Assembly (NCBI GenBank): GCA_028688525.1
Contig: JAQTYA010000010.1
Span: 1 to 63,784, forward strand
Direction: 5' to 3'
Length of the DNA stretch: 63,784 bases
Source of the DNA: Methylococcus sp.
GTDB lineage: Bacteria; Pseudomonadota; Gammaproteobacteria; Methylococcales; Methylococcaceae
Shown one piece after another: positions 1-8,911 of the stretch. The first letter of the stretch is position 1. Each line of letters opens with the position of its first letter. The notes under the pieces are model-generated. The model saw only the letters and a list, made by a program, of their open reading frames with translations, did not search any database and was not told where the DNA came from. Made by a program: the position numbers and the translations under genes.

Positions 1-1
1 T

Positions 2-103
2 ATGAAGCGATTAGCCCTCGGAGCGTTGCGCCGCATTCAGAAATTACCCGAGCTGGTGAAGTCATTCTTTCGCCAGCCTGAATGCCAATACATCATTAGG
101 TGA
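2..103 (+). other. Short ORF at left edge, possible 3' end of a gene cut by the window
   Basis: An open frame of 33 codons, rich in Arg, Leu and Lys, ends at a TGA just before the porin gene. The peptide (ending QPECQYIIR) resembles the C-terminal tail of some transposases in its mix of basic and aromatic residues, but it is too short to assign. The frame may run in from outside the window, so the ATG at position 2 need not be a real start. Confidence 0.2.
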
Positions 104-125
104 CTCTACTTTCGAGAAGCTTAGT

Positions 126-1526
126 ATGTCCCAACGAGCGACTCGCCGCAGACAGCGGATATCATCCCGTCGGTCTACCGATACCAAAGTGCGTACGGCT
201 CAGGCGCGGGAGCTAGTCCGCTACGTCACCCTATCCGCATCGCTGCTTAGCGCAGCGGCCAATGCCGACGGCGTTCCTTACGACAGCCTTGAAGACTGGC
301 TAAAGCAGACTCACTTCCACGGAAACCTCCGCGCTTATTTTTTCGCCCGCGACTACACCGCCCCAAAGGCTCCAGTAGACCAAACAGCTTTTTCTCTAGG
401 TGGCTATGCCGGTCTGGTAACCGCACCCGTCTACAATCTCCAAGCAGGTTTAACTCTAGGCGCCGCCAACAGCTTAGGGCTCAACCCAGTCAATTCCTCC
501 CAAGTTGATACGACGCTGCCGGGCGGCACCGTTTACACCTTGACCGAGGCTTTTGTCCAATACAAGCACAAATATTTTACGGTACGGGGTCCAGACCAAA
601 TTCTGGATACGCCATGGATCAGCCCATCTGATTCGCGGATGAAGCCATCCGGATACCGCGCAATTTACGGAGAGCTGACTCCGTTCGCCGACTATGCACC
701 GCTCAAAGATTTTACTTTTATCGGCTTGCGGCTATTCGAATTCAATGGACGTGCGGAAGGAACCTTCACGCCGACCAACCTTTACTTCCCTGAACACGCG
801 GGCGGCAGCCCAGTATCGGCGTTGAGCGATAAGAGTGCGCCTGGCGCATTGGTATTCGCCCTGAAATACGGCGCTACGCCCGGAACTCCGTTGACAGCCC
901 AACTGTGGTACAACAAATTCTATAATTTCTCCCAGCTATTGTGGTTCGATGGCAGCTATACCTATAAGACAGGAACCGGTTTCAACCCGCTGTTTGGCAT
1001 CCAGTTCGGCAGCCAATGGGAGGACGGAGACAATCTGTTAGCACAAGTCGGGAAAGGTGCCGCCGGAAATACCCAGGCCTATGGAGTAATCGCCGGCATA
1101 GATACTCCTTATGTGCGTCTTACCGCAGCCTACAATGGCATTACCAAACAGAACGGCGCCTTTGCCAACGGCGATTTGCTCTCTCCCTATAGCACCGGCT
1201 ACTCTACCGATCCGCTGTATACCACGCAGATGATCGGCGGCATGATCGAAAAACAATCTCCTGGCAGCGCCTTCCGGGTCGCCGCCACGTCGTATTTCAT
1301 GGATAAACAGATCAAAGCGCTGGTATCTTACGGCGGGTACTACATCACCCCAACCAGTTCCTACACCTCCAATCCTTACGAAACGGATATAGACCTAACT
1401 TATAGCTTTCCGCAGACCTCGGCTTTTACCGGACTGTCCATAAGAAATCGATTCGGCTGGATGACAGGCAACATCAAAGACCAAGATTTCTACTATGAAC
1501 GCTTCCAGGTCCAATACCAATTCTAG
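126..1526 (+). CDS. Outer-membrane porin, OprD-like beta-barrel
   Basis: The 466-residue protein has a basic N-terminus (about residues 1-28) followed by a hydrophobic stretch ending near ANA-DG at about residue 48, which reads as a signal peptide with a long n-region. The rest shows alternating polar and aromatic residues, many Tyr, Phe and Gly, and ends in Tyr-Gln-Phe. A terminal aromatic residue is typical of BAM-inserted outer-membrane barrels. Length and texture fit the OprD/porin group, which lets small solutes across the outer membrane. The substrate cannot be read from sequence. It is followed after 32 bp by a lipoprotein gene on the same strand, so the two may be cotranscribed. Confidence 0.7.
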   Translation: MSQRATRRRQRISSRRSTDTKVRTAQARELVRYVTLSASLLSAAANADGVPYDSLEDWLKQTHFHGNLRAYFFARDYTAPKAPVDQTAFSLGGYAGLVTAPVYNLQAGLTLGAANSLGLNPVNSSQVDTTLPGGTVYTLTEAFVQYKHKYFTVRGPDQILDTPWISPSDSRMKPSGYRAIYGELTPFADYAPLKDFTFIGLRLFEFNGRAEGTFTPTNLYFPEHAGGSPVSALSDKSAPGALVFALKYGATPGTPLTAQLWYNKFYNFSQLLWFDGSYTYKTGTGFNPLFGIQFGSQWEDGDNLLAQVGKGAAGNTQAYGVIAGIDTPYVRLTAAYNGITKQNGAFANGDLLSPYSTGYSTDPLYTTQMIGGMIEKQSPGSAFRVAATSYFMDKQIKALVSYGGYYITPTSSYTSNPYETDIDLTYSFPQTSAFTGLSIRNRFGWMTGNIKDQDFYYERFQVQYQF

Positions 1527-1558
1527 CTGGCGCAGTCGAAATTAAACCAGGATATCTC

Positions 1559-2251
1559 ATGAGCAAAATCAAGTGCTATGCCTCTCTGCTGGCCGGCAGC
1601 CTAGCCCTCGGAGGATGCGTAACCGGCACTCAAACCCCACTCGTGAATAACCCTCAGCCGTTCGACAGAACGGGCCCCGGCGCGGACACACCCGCGCGAG
1701 GGTCATCCAGCAAGCCAGGACCGGCCGCAACGGTGAGGGCCAGCGCGTTTGAGGGGACCATCCGGGCCATAGATCACAAGAGCCGCGAGGTCACTTTTCA
1801 ACTCCCGGATGGAAAACGGGCTACCGTGCACATCGCCGCTAAAGCCGGGAATCTATCGGATTTACAGGTCGGCGACCACGCGGCGTTCGAATTGGCGGAA
1901 ACTGTCGAACTTATCAAAAGCAACCTCCATCCGGAAACCGGAACCATTGTCGAAGAACATGCTGCAGGCAGTGCAAAAGAACGCGAATCCTACAACCCTT
2001 ACTATAATCAAGACACTCATGCCAGCAGCAAGCTCCATCATGTTGCCTGGACCGAGGTTATCGACGTTCCGGCTCGGGTCGTTTCGGTGAGCGCAGAAAA
2101 GCGGGTGATTACACTGAAGACCTACGAGGGCAGGACATTTACCGTACGCACTGGCACGGACGTCACGAGTCTCGGCGATTTTGAGCCTGGGGAAGCCATA
2201 GTCGCACGATTCAGGGAAGTCGATGACATTACAGAGATAGCGCCGCAATAA
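1559..2251 (+). CDS. Predicted outer-membrane lipoprotein of unknown function
   Basis: The 230-residue protein starts with a lipoprotein signal peptide whose lipobox is LGGC at residues 17-20, so Cys20 should be acylated. AGGA lies at a suitable distance before the ATG. Two similar stretches (about residues 65-105 and 170-228) carry the pattern of short beta strands with VTFQLPDGKRATV and ITLKTYEGRTFTV. This suggests a duplicated small beta domain, comparable to the repeated beta modules of other periplasmic lipoproteins. No catalytic motif is visible. The gene sits between a porin and a second lipoprotein gene, all on the plus strand, so an envelope role is likely. The exact function is unknown. 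Confidence 0.65.
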   Translation: MSKIKCYASLLAGSLALGGCVTGTQTPLVNNPQPFDRTGPGADTPARGSSSKPGPAATVRASAFEGTIRAIDHKSREVTFQLPDGKRATVHIAAKAGNLSDLQVGDHAAFELAETVELIKSNLHPETGTIVEEHAAGSAKERESYNPYYNQDTHASSKLHHVAWTEVIDVPARVVSVSAEKRVITLKTYEGRTFTVRTGTDVTSLGDFEPGEAIVARFREVDDITEIAPQ

Positions 2252-2297
2252 CCTCTCAGCCCATCCATCGACCGGGACCGGATCCTACGACAAAGCC

Positions 2298-2843
2298 ATG
2301 CCAAACATGCAACGCATCTTGATCATTCCAATATTACTGAGCCTGTCCGCCTGTGCAGACTATGCTTTCACTAAAAGCGTACCCAAGGAAGAATTGGAGC
2401 GAGTCGGCGAGGAAAAAACGGCCGTTCAAGCCCAAATCATAGAAGGCATCGAAGTCTGGACCACGGGCGTTCCCGCCAGGAAATATAAGGTATTGGGCAT
2501 AATCCACGACGTCCGCCGCAACAACACCTGGATGATCCAGCGCTATTTGAGCGACATAGCAAAGGCGACTAAGAAAGCGGGGGGCGATGCAGCGATTATC
2601 ATCATCGCCGACAGCAAGTCCGCCTACAAAATGGGGGTAGGCTGCGATGCCTCGATAGAGGCGACCGCAGACGCGCCCGCTACGCCCAGCGCAGAATGCG
2701 AACATGCCGAAGGTGCATCGTATAGCAGTCAAGCCCCTGGCGAAGAATCGACCATTTACAGCGAAAACAGGGAGGCGACTTCAGTACCGCTGGAATATAA
2801 AGACTCCCATATTCTGGTCGTCAAATATCTGGGCAGCAAATAG
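2298..2843 (+). CDS. Predicted lipoprotein of unknown function
   Basis: The 181-residue product has a typical lipoprotein signal with LSAC ending near residue 19. An ATG nine bases downstream of the chosen one is also possible. A central segment (about residues 50-110) has the pattern of alternating strands and helices seen in small periplasmic heavy-metal-binding-like folds: VWTTGVPARKYKVLG, then a helix, then GGDAAIIII. The last third is acidic and low in complexity and contains two cysteines. It follows the previous lipoprotein gene by 46 bp and faces the minus-strand winged-helix gene after a 24 bp gap. I do not recognise a named function. Confidence 0.6.
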   Translation: MPNMQRILIIPILLSLSACADYAFTKSVPKEELERVGEEKTAVQAQIIEGIEVWTTGVPARKYKVLGIIHDVRRNNTWMIQRYLSDIAKATKKAGGDAAIIIIADSKSAYKMGVGCDASIEATADAPATPSAECEHAEGASYSSQAPGEESTIYSENREATSVPLEYKDSHILVVKYLGSK

Positions 2844-2867
2844 CCATCCCGCGCCTTTCCCCCTGCG

Positions 2868-3167
2868 TCAGCCCGTCAACTTGCTCCAGATGTCGATAGA
2901 CGGCGCGCCTGCCGGGCGGGAGCTTCCGAATCGGGGCCGATATGATTTCGGCCCGTTTCCCGCGGCTGCGAAAATGTAGCCCTGCTTTTCCAGCGCTAAC
3001 AGAATCGATTCGGCGTCTTCGTCCATAAGTTGGAAATGATCCGCAACCTCACGCAGAGAGCCCGCCCCTTGCCGCATCAGCCATTGCAAGACCCGTCGTT
3101 CGGAAGATGGCAGCGATAACAGATCGCTGGCTCTAAAACCGCTGTCTGTGGGAATATCCGGCGGCAT
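2868..3167 (-). CDS. Small winged-helix DNA-binding-like protein
   Basis: The product is about 99 residues. Its core (ASDLLSLPSSERRVLQWLMR, then REVADHFQL and ILLALEKQGYI) has the helix-turn-helix plus wing layout of MarR/GntR-like winged helices. I chose the ATG at 3167 because AGGA precedes it at good spacing. An ATG at 3215 is in frame and would overlap the end of the ATPase gene by 11 bp. The gene is the last of a minus-strand trio with a MinD-like ATPase and a Cache-HAMP sensor, which suggests that the three act together. A role as the output, or as a protein-protein adaptor, is inference. Confidence 0.6.
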   Translation of the reverse strand: MPPDIPTDSGFRASDLLSLPSSERRVLQWLMRQGAGSLREVADHFQLMDEDAESILLALEKQGYIFAAAGNGPKSYRPRFGSSRPAGAPSIDIWSKLTG

Positions 3168-3204
3168 GGCGGGTTTCCTGGAACTTGAGAGGCGCCCTCG
3201 CCGC

Positions 3205-3969
3205 TCAAGCAGCATCGATTTGCTGAGCCGCGAACTCCAGCACGGCGGTAATGGGGTGCTCTGGGTTGACCAGAGAAAATATCCCGCCGCTGCCGAGAAT
3301 GGCTACGTCTCCCGAAAGCGGCATCACACCGAGTACGGGTACATGGTAGGTTGACTCGACCCGTTGTTTCAAGGCGGCGAAATCCTGCGGATTGATAGCC
3401 TTGTTGATCAGCATGAATAAATTCTCGACTTCGAGTTGGCGCGCCAACTCCACCGTAATAGCGGTACCTTGATAGTCCTGCTGGTCCGGGCGGAGGATAA
3501 GCAGCAGCACGTCGGAGATTGCGATCGACAGCAGGGTCTCTTCGTTGACGCCAGGATGCGTATCGATCAGCAGATGCGTCAGGTCGAGACGCTCCATCAA
3601 CTCCTGGAAGCCGCTGTTGAGCAGCCCGACGTCGTAGCCGTCCCTCAGAATGCGGGTAATTTCCCCTGTGCGCATGCTGCCCGGTATCAGGTAAAGGCAA
3701 CTCCCGCGGGGACACTGTCCTTGCAGAACGCCGCTGACATCGTAAGCGGCATCCTCGATCCTGCACTTTCCCCACAAATAGTCGTTCAAGGCATAGCGGA
3801 AACGCTCGGGTGAAAGATTGAACAATACGTGGATGCCGGGCGACTGGATGTCCGTATCGACGATGCCCACCCGCTTACCCTGACGGGCAAGCAGCGCCGC
3901 CAGATTGGCTGTCACGTTCGATTTGCCGGTACCACCGCGGAAAGAATGGATGGAAACGATTTTTCCCAC
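3205..3969 (-). CDS. MinD/ParA-family P-loop ATPase
   Basis: The 254-residue protein begins with a deviant Walker A, SFRGGTGKSN (residues 9-18). In the canonical family the first of the two lysines is in KGG; here that position is Arg. The Walker A' region follows in VGIVDTDIQSPG, and HLLIDTHPGVNEETLLSI supplies the hydrophobic strand and Asp of the ATPase core. Members of this family are dimerising ATPases that position proteins, plasmids or membrane complexes. The start is GTG, preceded by a GAGAGGGG Shine-Dalgarno. It lies 44 bp downstream of a Cache-HAMP membrane protein gene and just upstream of a winged-helix gene. It is not next to minC/minE or parB, so a chromosomal or division role is unlikely. 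Confidence 0.8.
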   Translation of the reverse strand: MGKIVSIHSFRGGTGKSNVTANLAALLARQGKRVGIVDTDIQSPGIHVLFNLSPERFRYALNDYLWGKCRIEDAAYDVSGVLQGQCPRGSCLYLIPGSMRTGEITRILRDGYDVGLLNSGFQELMERLDLTHLLIDTHPGVNEETLLSIAISDVLLLILRPDQQDYQGTAITVELARQLEVENLFMLINKAINPQDFAALKQRVESTYHVPVLGVMPLSGDVAILGSGGIFSLVNPEHPITAVLEFAAQQIDAA

Positions 3970-4013
3970 AAAAAACCCCTCTCTTGAAGTTCAAGCTCCG
4001 TGCGGCGATCCGG

Positions 4014-5480
4014 TCACGGTTCGTGTTCGACGAAGGCCGGCAGCGGCCGCTCGGCGGCGCGCTTCCGCTGGTTTCGTATCGTCTTCGCCCGGCTCTTCAG
4101 ATCGGCGAAAAATTCGGACTCGGTGATCTGCTTGATCTGTACCTGAGTATCTCCCTGATCGATATTGACCCGGAGCTGCTCCAGCTGAGCCTCGAGCAAA
4201 TCGTGGCGAGTCCGGACCTCCTGCACCATCCGCAGAAAAATCCGGGCCAGTTCACCGAACTCGTTGCGCCGATGCGTGTCGCTCTCCAGCTTACGGATAT
4301 CCAACTGATTGGCATCCAGCTCATCCTTTTCCAGCGCCGCAGCAACCTTTCCCAAAGTCAGGATAGGGCGGATCATCCAAGCTCCGGTCCACAAGCCGAC
4401 CAAAATCGCCAGAACCAGAAGTCCCACTGAAAGCCATGCGGCCGAATGGATACCCTCTATGAGGTTTTCGATGAGGTCGCTTTCGGCGATGACGATTGCG
4501 AGCCGCCAATTGAGCCCGAATTCGTTGAACAGATGCACGGTATATACGTAGTTGCGCTGATCGGAGCGCACGTATTTGAATGAGGTGTCTTCCGGTACGT
4601 TGGAAAATCCATAATTCCGATCGATATATTCGGCAGTGGCGCGAATCACTGGATCCCTACTTTCAAGGGCTGACAGCAATTGCGCCGCTCCGCCTACCGG
4701 GGCCGGCCCTCCCGGCACCGACCGCGAACCGGCGATGAGCTTACCGTCGGCATCGTAGATAAAGGCGATCGACGAGTGAGGCAGATGCAGATTCTGCAGA
4801 TAGCGGCTGATGCCGCCGAGATAGATGTCGGACGAAACCACCGCCCGAAGTTGACCGTCGTCGCTGTAAACGGGCTCAGCTACCGTCACGACCGGCGCAG
4901 CCCCCTCCAGCAAGGGGCTGAAATGAACCGGCGAAATCACGACATCCCGCTTGGCTTGTGCCGCCAGGTAATACTGCTCGGCCCGAGGGTCATACGCGAT
5001 CCGTTGAACCTCTAGCGGCTCCCCTCCCTTGCCGTAATTCTCGAACAAATACCATTCGACGTCCCCGCCGCGCCGCAGGTCGGAAACCTTGACCATTTTT
5101 TTACCGTACTCCCTGCGGTCAAATCTAAGGTTTTGCCCAGCCGGAGTAGCGATGCTCAGATTCACCCAGCGGGTCATCTGGTTCTGGGTCCAGACACCTT
5201 CCACCATCCTCCTGACTTGCTTGGGACTCAGCAAATCGCCAAAACGCAGGCCCGGCTGGTTTCGGAGATCGTCAGCATAGATCCGGGTCAAATCGATGGG
5301 CATGGACATGAATTTGTACAGCTGGTCGTCCATCGTGCTGCCAATCAGATCCAGGATTTCCGCGGCGGTATCCTGCGCCTCCCGCATGTGGCTGACATAA
5401 GCAATAGCGCCCGTCAAGCCCACGGCGACGAAAATCTGCAAAGCGAAGATCAGCGGGAATAGAACCCTGATCGAAATCAT
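4014..5480 (-). CDS. Membrane sensor with Cache-type periplasmic domain and HAMP, no output domain
   Basis: The 488-residue protein has an N-terminal transmembrane helix (about residues 7-30), then a periplasmic region of about 310 residues with the features of a double Cache domain (VTVAEPVYSDDGQLRAVVSSDIYL is one subdomain core). A second transmembrane helix (about 345-368, LSVGLLVLAILVG) and a HAMP-like linker with coiled coil follow. It ends about 100 residues later in a basic tail, with no kinase, methyl-accepting, GGDEF or cyclase domain. Sensors of this build normally pass small-ligand signals to a fused output, so here the output must be a separate protein. The MinD-like ATPase encoded 44 bp downstream is the natural candidate partner. 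AGGAAG precedes the ATG. Confidence 0.75.
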   Translation of the reverse strand: MISIRVLFPLIFALQIFVAVGLTGAIAYVSHMREAQDTAAEILDLIGSTMDDQLYKFMSMPIDLTRIYADDLRNQPGLRFGDLLSPKQVRRMVEGVWTQNQMTRWVNLSIATPAGQNLRFDRREYGKKMVKVSDLRRGGDVEWYLFENYGKGGEPLEVQRIAYDPRAEQYYLAAQAKRDVVISPVHFSPLLEGAAPVVTVAEPVYSDDGQLRAVVSSDIYLGGISRYLQNLHLPHSSIAFIYDADGKLIAGSRSVPGGPAPVGGAAQLLSALESRDPVIRATAEYIDRNYGFSNVPEDTSFKYVRSDQRNYVYTVHLFNEFGLNWRLAIVIAESDLIENLIEGIHSAAWLSVGLLVLAILVGLWTGAWMIRPILTLGKVAAALEKDELDANQLDIRKLESDTHRRNEFGELARIFLRMVQEVRTRHDLLEAQLEQLRVNIDQGDTQVQIKQITESEFFADLKSRAKTIRNQRKRAAERPLPAFVEHEP

Positions 5481-5573
5481 TCAGGCGCTTCCTGCGATAG
5501 TCGCCACATGCATTGGTTTCACCGCATTTATCTGAAATGAGGGCGGCATTGTCCCTCTGATTCCGAAATCCGC

Positions 5574-7598
5574 CTAGGCCGGCATACCGCGTTCGGAGTG
5601 GCCCCCTAGGAGATCGTCGACGCCGGTATGAGTCCGCTTGCGCCAGGGGATGCCTAATAAGCCATCGTCGTCGCGGACCGTAGTCCGCTGTATCTCCGGA
5701 TCCTGGCGCGCGCCCGCCAGCAAGGGCCGCATGCCGTTCAGACAGGCCGCCAAAGTAGCGCCGTTATTGACGGCAACCGCCGCAACGGCATTCAGATTGA
5801 AGAATACCCCACCCAGAACTGCAGCGACGTTGGCTGCCGTTACCGTTACGATGTTCTGGTGCACCAGCCGCATGGACTCACGCGCCGTCGAAATGCCATA
5901 GCACAGGCCCAGAAGGCCATCGTCGAGCAGCACTACATCGGCGGTTTCCCTGGCAAAATCCGTCGCCTGCTGAAACGAAACGGCAACGTCAGCGTGGCTC
6001 ATCGCAGGTGCGTCATTGACTCCTTCTCCGACGTAAGCGATCGTTTTGTGTTTCCGGCGCAGTTTGCGCAGCACTTCGACCTTATGCTCGGGAGAAGCCT
6101 CGGCGAAGGTGCAGCCGGGTCGAATTCCAAGCTTGTAGGCCACAGCATTCGCCGACTTGCTAGTATCTCCGGTCAGCAGGTAGCAGGCGATGCCCATATT
6201 TTTCAGCGCCTCGATGGTTGCGGCACTTTCTCGCCTCAAGGCATTGGTGAAGAAGATAGCCCCCAAAACCTCGCGGTCCCGAACGACATAGCGGATCGAA
6301 CGATTGAGGATGACGCCGTCGTGCCTGCGGTGAAAATCCGCATCAACGACGATGCCACGCGCCTTCAGGAAACTGAAGGTGCCCACCATGATCTCGCGCC
6401 CCCGGACCCTGGCCACGACGCCGGACTCCGAGTAGTCCAGCGGATCGGCAGGCTGAAGTTGCGCGGAGTTGGATTCGGCGTGCGCCGCCAGAGCGGCGCA
6501 GAACGGACGCAGCACGTAATAGCTAGCCGAAGCCGCCCAGAACAGCAATTCGTCCCGCGAGATCCCGGACAAAGAGGTATCCACCGAGCTGACTTCTACG
6601 CCTTGCTCGGTCAGCGTACCCGTCTTGTCGAACACCACGGCGTCCACCTTCGCTAATTGCTCCAAGGCATGGCCGCTGCGTATGAAAACCCGGTTCTGTA
6701 CGGCGTGATGCAGCGATGCCAGGATCGCCACCGGCGCGCCGATCCCTATCCCCTGGGCAAAATCCAACTGCAAGGGAGCGATCGCGGCAGATACGTTGGC
6801 GGATGCAGCGAACACTAGCGCACTGGCCGCGAGAGCGGGCACCACCGCCTGATTACCCATTTCCTCCATGTAATTGGCCACCCGGGTCTCCTTCCACGAG
6901 CGTTCCTTGACCGTCTCAGCCATTTGAGCAAGACGCGTCTCCGCGCCCAGGCGGTGCACTTCAATTACGAGGCTCCCCTTGGCCAGCAGGGATGACGCGT
7001 AAACCTCGTCCAGCACCGTGCGCGGCGCCAGCTTAGCCCCACCCAGCAAATCGTGCTCGTCGAGCAGACCGTCGCCGCCGACCACAACGCCGTCTCCCGG
7101 CACGCGGTCACCGGGCCCCAGGATCACATGGTCGCCCCGGCACAAATCCTTCGCCAACACCAGGCGCCGTCTTCGTCCTCGCTCGATCCAGTATTTGCGG
7201 CTGGGCACGAGATCCGGCTTGCGGCGCTCCCCGGCAATAGCGGTTAAGTCTCGCAGTGCGCGCGCGGTCTCGGTCAAACAGATGGCCAGAGCCGGTGCAA
7301 ACATTTCTCCGGTCGCTACATGGAACAGTATCCATAGCGAATCCAGTATGTCCGCATTGGGGCGACCGGTTTGGCGCAGACCTGTCACCGTGCGCCGCCA
7401 TAAAGGATAGGCAGCTCTCGCGATGACGACGCCAACAACGACGGGAGCGAACGGCAATTCCAACGGCGTTGCGACGACCGATGCTCCGAGCGCCAAACCG
7501 GGATATTTGAATCGACCGGCATAATCGATCTGGTAACGTGCCTTGCCCGAGCCGCCCGAGCCAGCGGGCGCCTCCAACACCGGAGCAAGCGCATTCAT
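5574..7598 (-). CDS. Non-canonical P1B-like P-type ATPase lacking CPC and TGE motifs
   Basis: The 674-residue product keeps the P-type core: phosphorylation motif DKTGTLT (Asp324), TGDTS and GEGVNDAPA, with the C-terminal helix pair and NNG typical of heavy-metal P1B pumps. It departs from the family in three places. The metal-site CPC/SPC of the sixth helix is replaced by QGIGIGAP (about 282-289). The actuator TGES reads LGGA (about 185-188). The nucleotide-domain His-Pro is replaced (RPFCAALAAH). No N-terminal metal-binding domain is seen. It is the last gene of a minus-strand unit behind a divergent metK and a P2-type ATPase. Without the actuator glutamate, normal dephosphorylation is doubtful. 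The substrate, and even pumping activity, are uncertain. Confidence 0.8.
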   Translation of the reverse strand: MNALAPVLEAPAGSGGSGKARYQIDYAGRFKYPGLALGASVVATPLELPFAPVVVGVVIARAAYPLWRRTVTGLRQTGRPNADILDSLWILFHVATGEMFAPALAICLTETARALRDLTAIAGERRKPDLVPSRKYWIERGRRRRLVLAKDLCRGDHVILGPGDRVPGDGVVVGGDGLLDEHDLLGGAKLAPRTVLDEVYASSLLAKGSLVIEVHRLGAETRLAQMAETVKERSWKETRVANYMEEMGNQAVVPALAASALVFAASANVSAAIAPLQLDFAQGIGIGAPVAILASLHHAVQNRVFIRSGHALEQLAKVDAVVFDKTGTLTEQGVEVSSVDTSLSGISRDELLFWAASASYYVLRPFCAALAAHAESNSAQLQPADPLDYSESGVVARVRGREIMVGTFSFLKARGIVVDADFHRRHDGVILNRSIRYVVRDREVLGAIFFTNALRRESAATIEALKNMGIACYLLTGDTSKSANAVAYKLGIRPGCTFAEASPEHKVEVLRKLRRKHKTIAYVGEGVNDAPAMSHADVAVSFQQATDFARETADVVLLDDGLLGLCYGISTARESMRLVHQNIVTVTAANVAAVLGGVFFNLNAVAAVAVNNGATLAACLNGMRPLLAGARQDPEIQRTTVRDDDGLLGIPWRKRTHTGVDDLLGGHSERGMPA

Positions 7599-7711
7599 AG
7601 GCGTGGTGATTCCATTTGTCTAACTAACGCAGCAGCGTCGCCGGCCGGCCGTACCGAACTCTCTTCACTTTGCCGCCGTACAGATCAAGAGAGCTGCCGA
7701 CGGATTATCGA

Positions 7712-8911
7712 TTAGGCGTCCGAAGCTCCCAGAAGTTCCGATTTGTCCGTCCTCTCCCAAGGCAACGCTGTGAAAGAGGAGCCGAAATGGCCGTAGGCCG
7801 GCAGCATGCGGTAAAAGCTTCCCCGGTACTCGCCCGGCAAACGCCGCAGATTGAAATCCCGGACGATCGCGCCCAATCGGAAATCAAAATGTTTTTCCAG
7901 GCGCTGCTTGATGACGTCCTCGCCGACGGTTCCCGTACCGAAAGTCGAAACCTGCACGCTTACCGGACGCGCCTGCCCGATGGTGTAACTGAGTTGAATC
8001 TCGCACTCCTCGGCCAAGCCCGCAGCCACCACGTTCTTCGCCGCGTACCGGGCGGCATAGGCGGCGACCCGGTCGATCCGCAGCGGCCCCTTGCCGCTCA
8101 GGGCCGAACCTGCGTGCCGGGCGTAACCTCCATACGTGTCGCTGGCGCTCTTGCGGCCGGTCATACCCGAGTGCGCAGCCGGTCCGCTGCGATACAACAT
8201 GCCTCGCGGATTCACGAAAATCTCCGTCTTGGCGTCGGGGCGGACAGTCTCGCCCTCAAAGGCGGGGCCGATGACCCATTTGTTGAGATCCCCCCGCAGC
8301 TCCTCCAAGCCCAGGTCGGGCGAACCGTGGGTACCGGCGATTAAAGTGATGCTGTGTATGCGCGCAGCCTTGCCCTTCTTGAACTCCACGCCGACCTGGG
8401 TCGTGCAGTCCGGAGACAAGTACGGCACCTCGCCTCGCCGTCTCGCTCCGGTGAGCTGGCGCGCCAGACGACGAGCCAACACAATGGGCAGGGGCAGCAG
8501 CTCAGGCGTCTGACTGCAAGCGAAACCGAACTGGGTCACCTGATTCTTGACCGTCAGCTTATCCAGCTCCTTATCGCTCATTTCCGCTTCGTCCACATCG
8601 GTGCGGCCTTCCATCGATTTCACGATGAAGCTCGTCACGACGGTAGATTCTTCCGCCGAAAACTCGCTCGGCTGGTAGCCGATATCTTCGATGGTGCGCC
8701 GCGCGACGGCGGGAATGTCCACTACGGCATTCGACGCGAAACGCGCTGCAAGAAAGACAACGTTCTTCGAAAGAGCGCACTCGGTGACGACCCGGGCAAA
8801 AGGATCCTGCTGCAGGAACCTGTCGACCACAGCGTCGGCGATGATGTCGCACACGCAATCGGGATGACCCTCGGTCACCGCTTCGGAAGTGAACAAAAAT
8901 GTCTTTTTCAT
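7712..8911 (-). CDS. Divergent methionine adenosyltransferase (MetK-like)
   Basis: The 399-residue protein aligns by eye along the whole length of MetK, which makes S-adenosylmethionine from ATP and methionine. The landmarks are TSEAVTEGHPD at residues 8-18, TGRKSASDTYGG, SGKGP and the AYGHFG end. Several active-site residues of the E. coli enzyme differ: Lys after GHPD is Cys19, the GAGDQG segment reads VKNQVTQ (Asp to Asn), the Lys of DAKSQV is Thr (DCTTQV), and the Asp before GLTGRK is not kept. It is therefore unlikely to be the housekeeping enzyme. Its ATG overlaps the stop of the upstream P2-type ATPase (ATGA), so the two are probably translationally coupled. Confidence 0.85.
   Translation of the reverse strand: MKKTFLFTSEAVTEGHPDCVCDIIADAVVDRFLQQDPFARVVTECALSKNVVFLAARFASNAVVDIPAVARRTIEDIGYQPSEFSAEESTVVTSFIVKSMEGRTDVDEAEMSDKELDKLTVKNQVTQFGFACSQTPELLPLPIVLARRLARQLTGARRRGEVPYLSPDCTTQVGVEFKKGKAARIHSITLIAGTHGSPDLGLEELRGDLNKWVIGPAFEGETVRPDAKTEIFVNPRGMLYRSGPAAHSGMTGRKSASDTYGGYARHAGSALSGKGPLRIDRVAAYAARYAAKNVVAAGLAEECEIQLSYTIGQARPVSVQVSTFGTGTVGEDVIKQRLEKHFDFRLGAIVRDFNLRRLPGEYRGSFYRMLPAYGHFGSSFTALPWERTDKSELLGASDA

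Noticed and set aside
7712..8911. Housekeeping S-adenosylmethionine synthetase
   Set aside because: Several active-site residues are replaced and the gene is coupled to cation ATPases, so it was annotated as a divergent paralogue.
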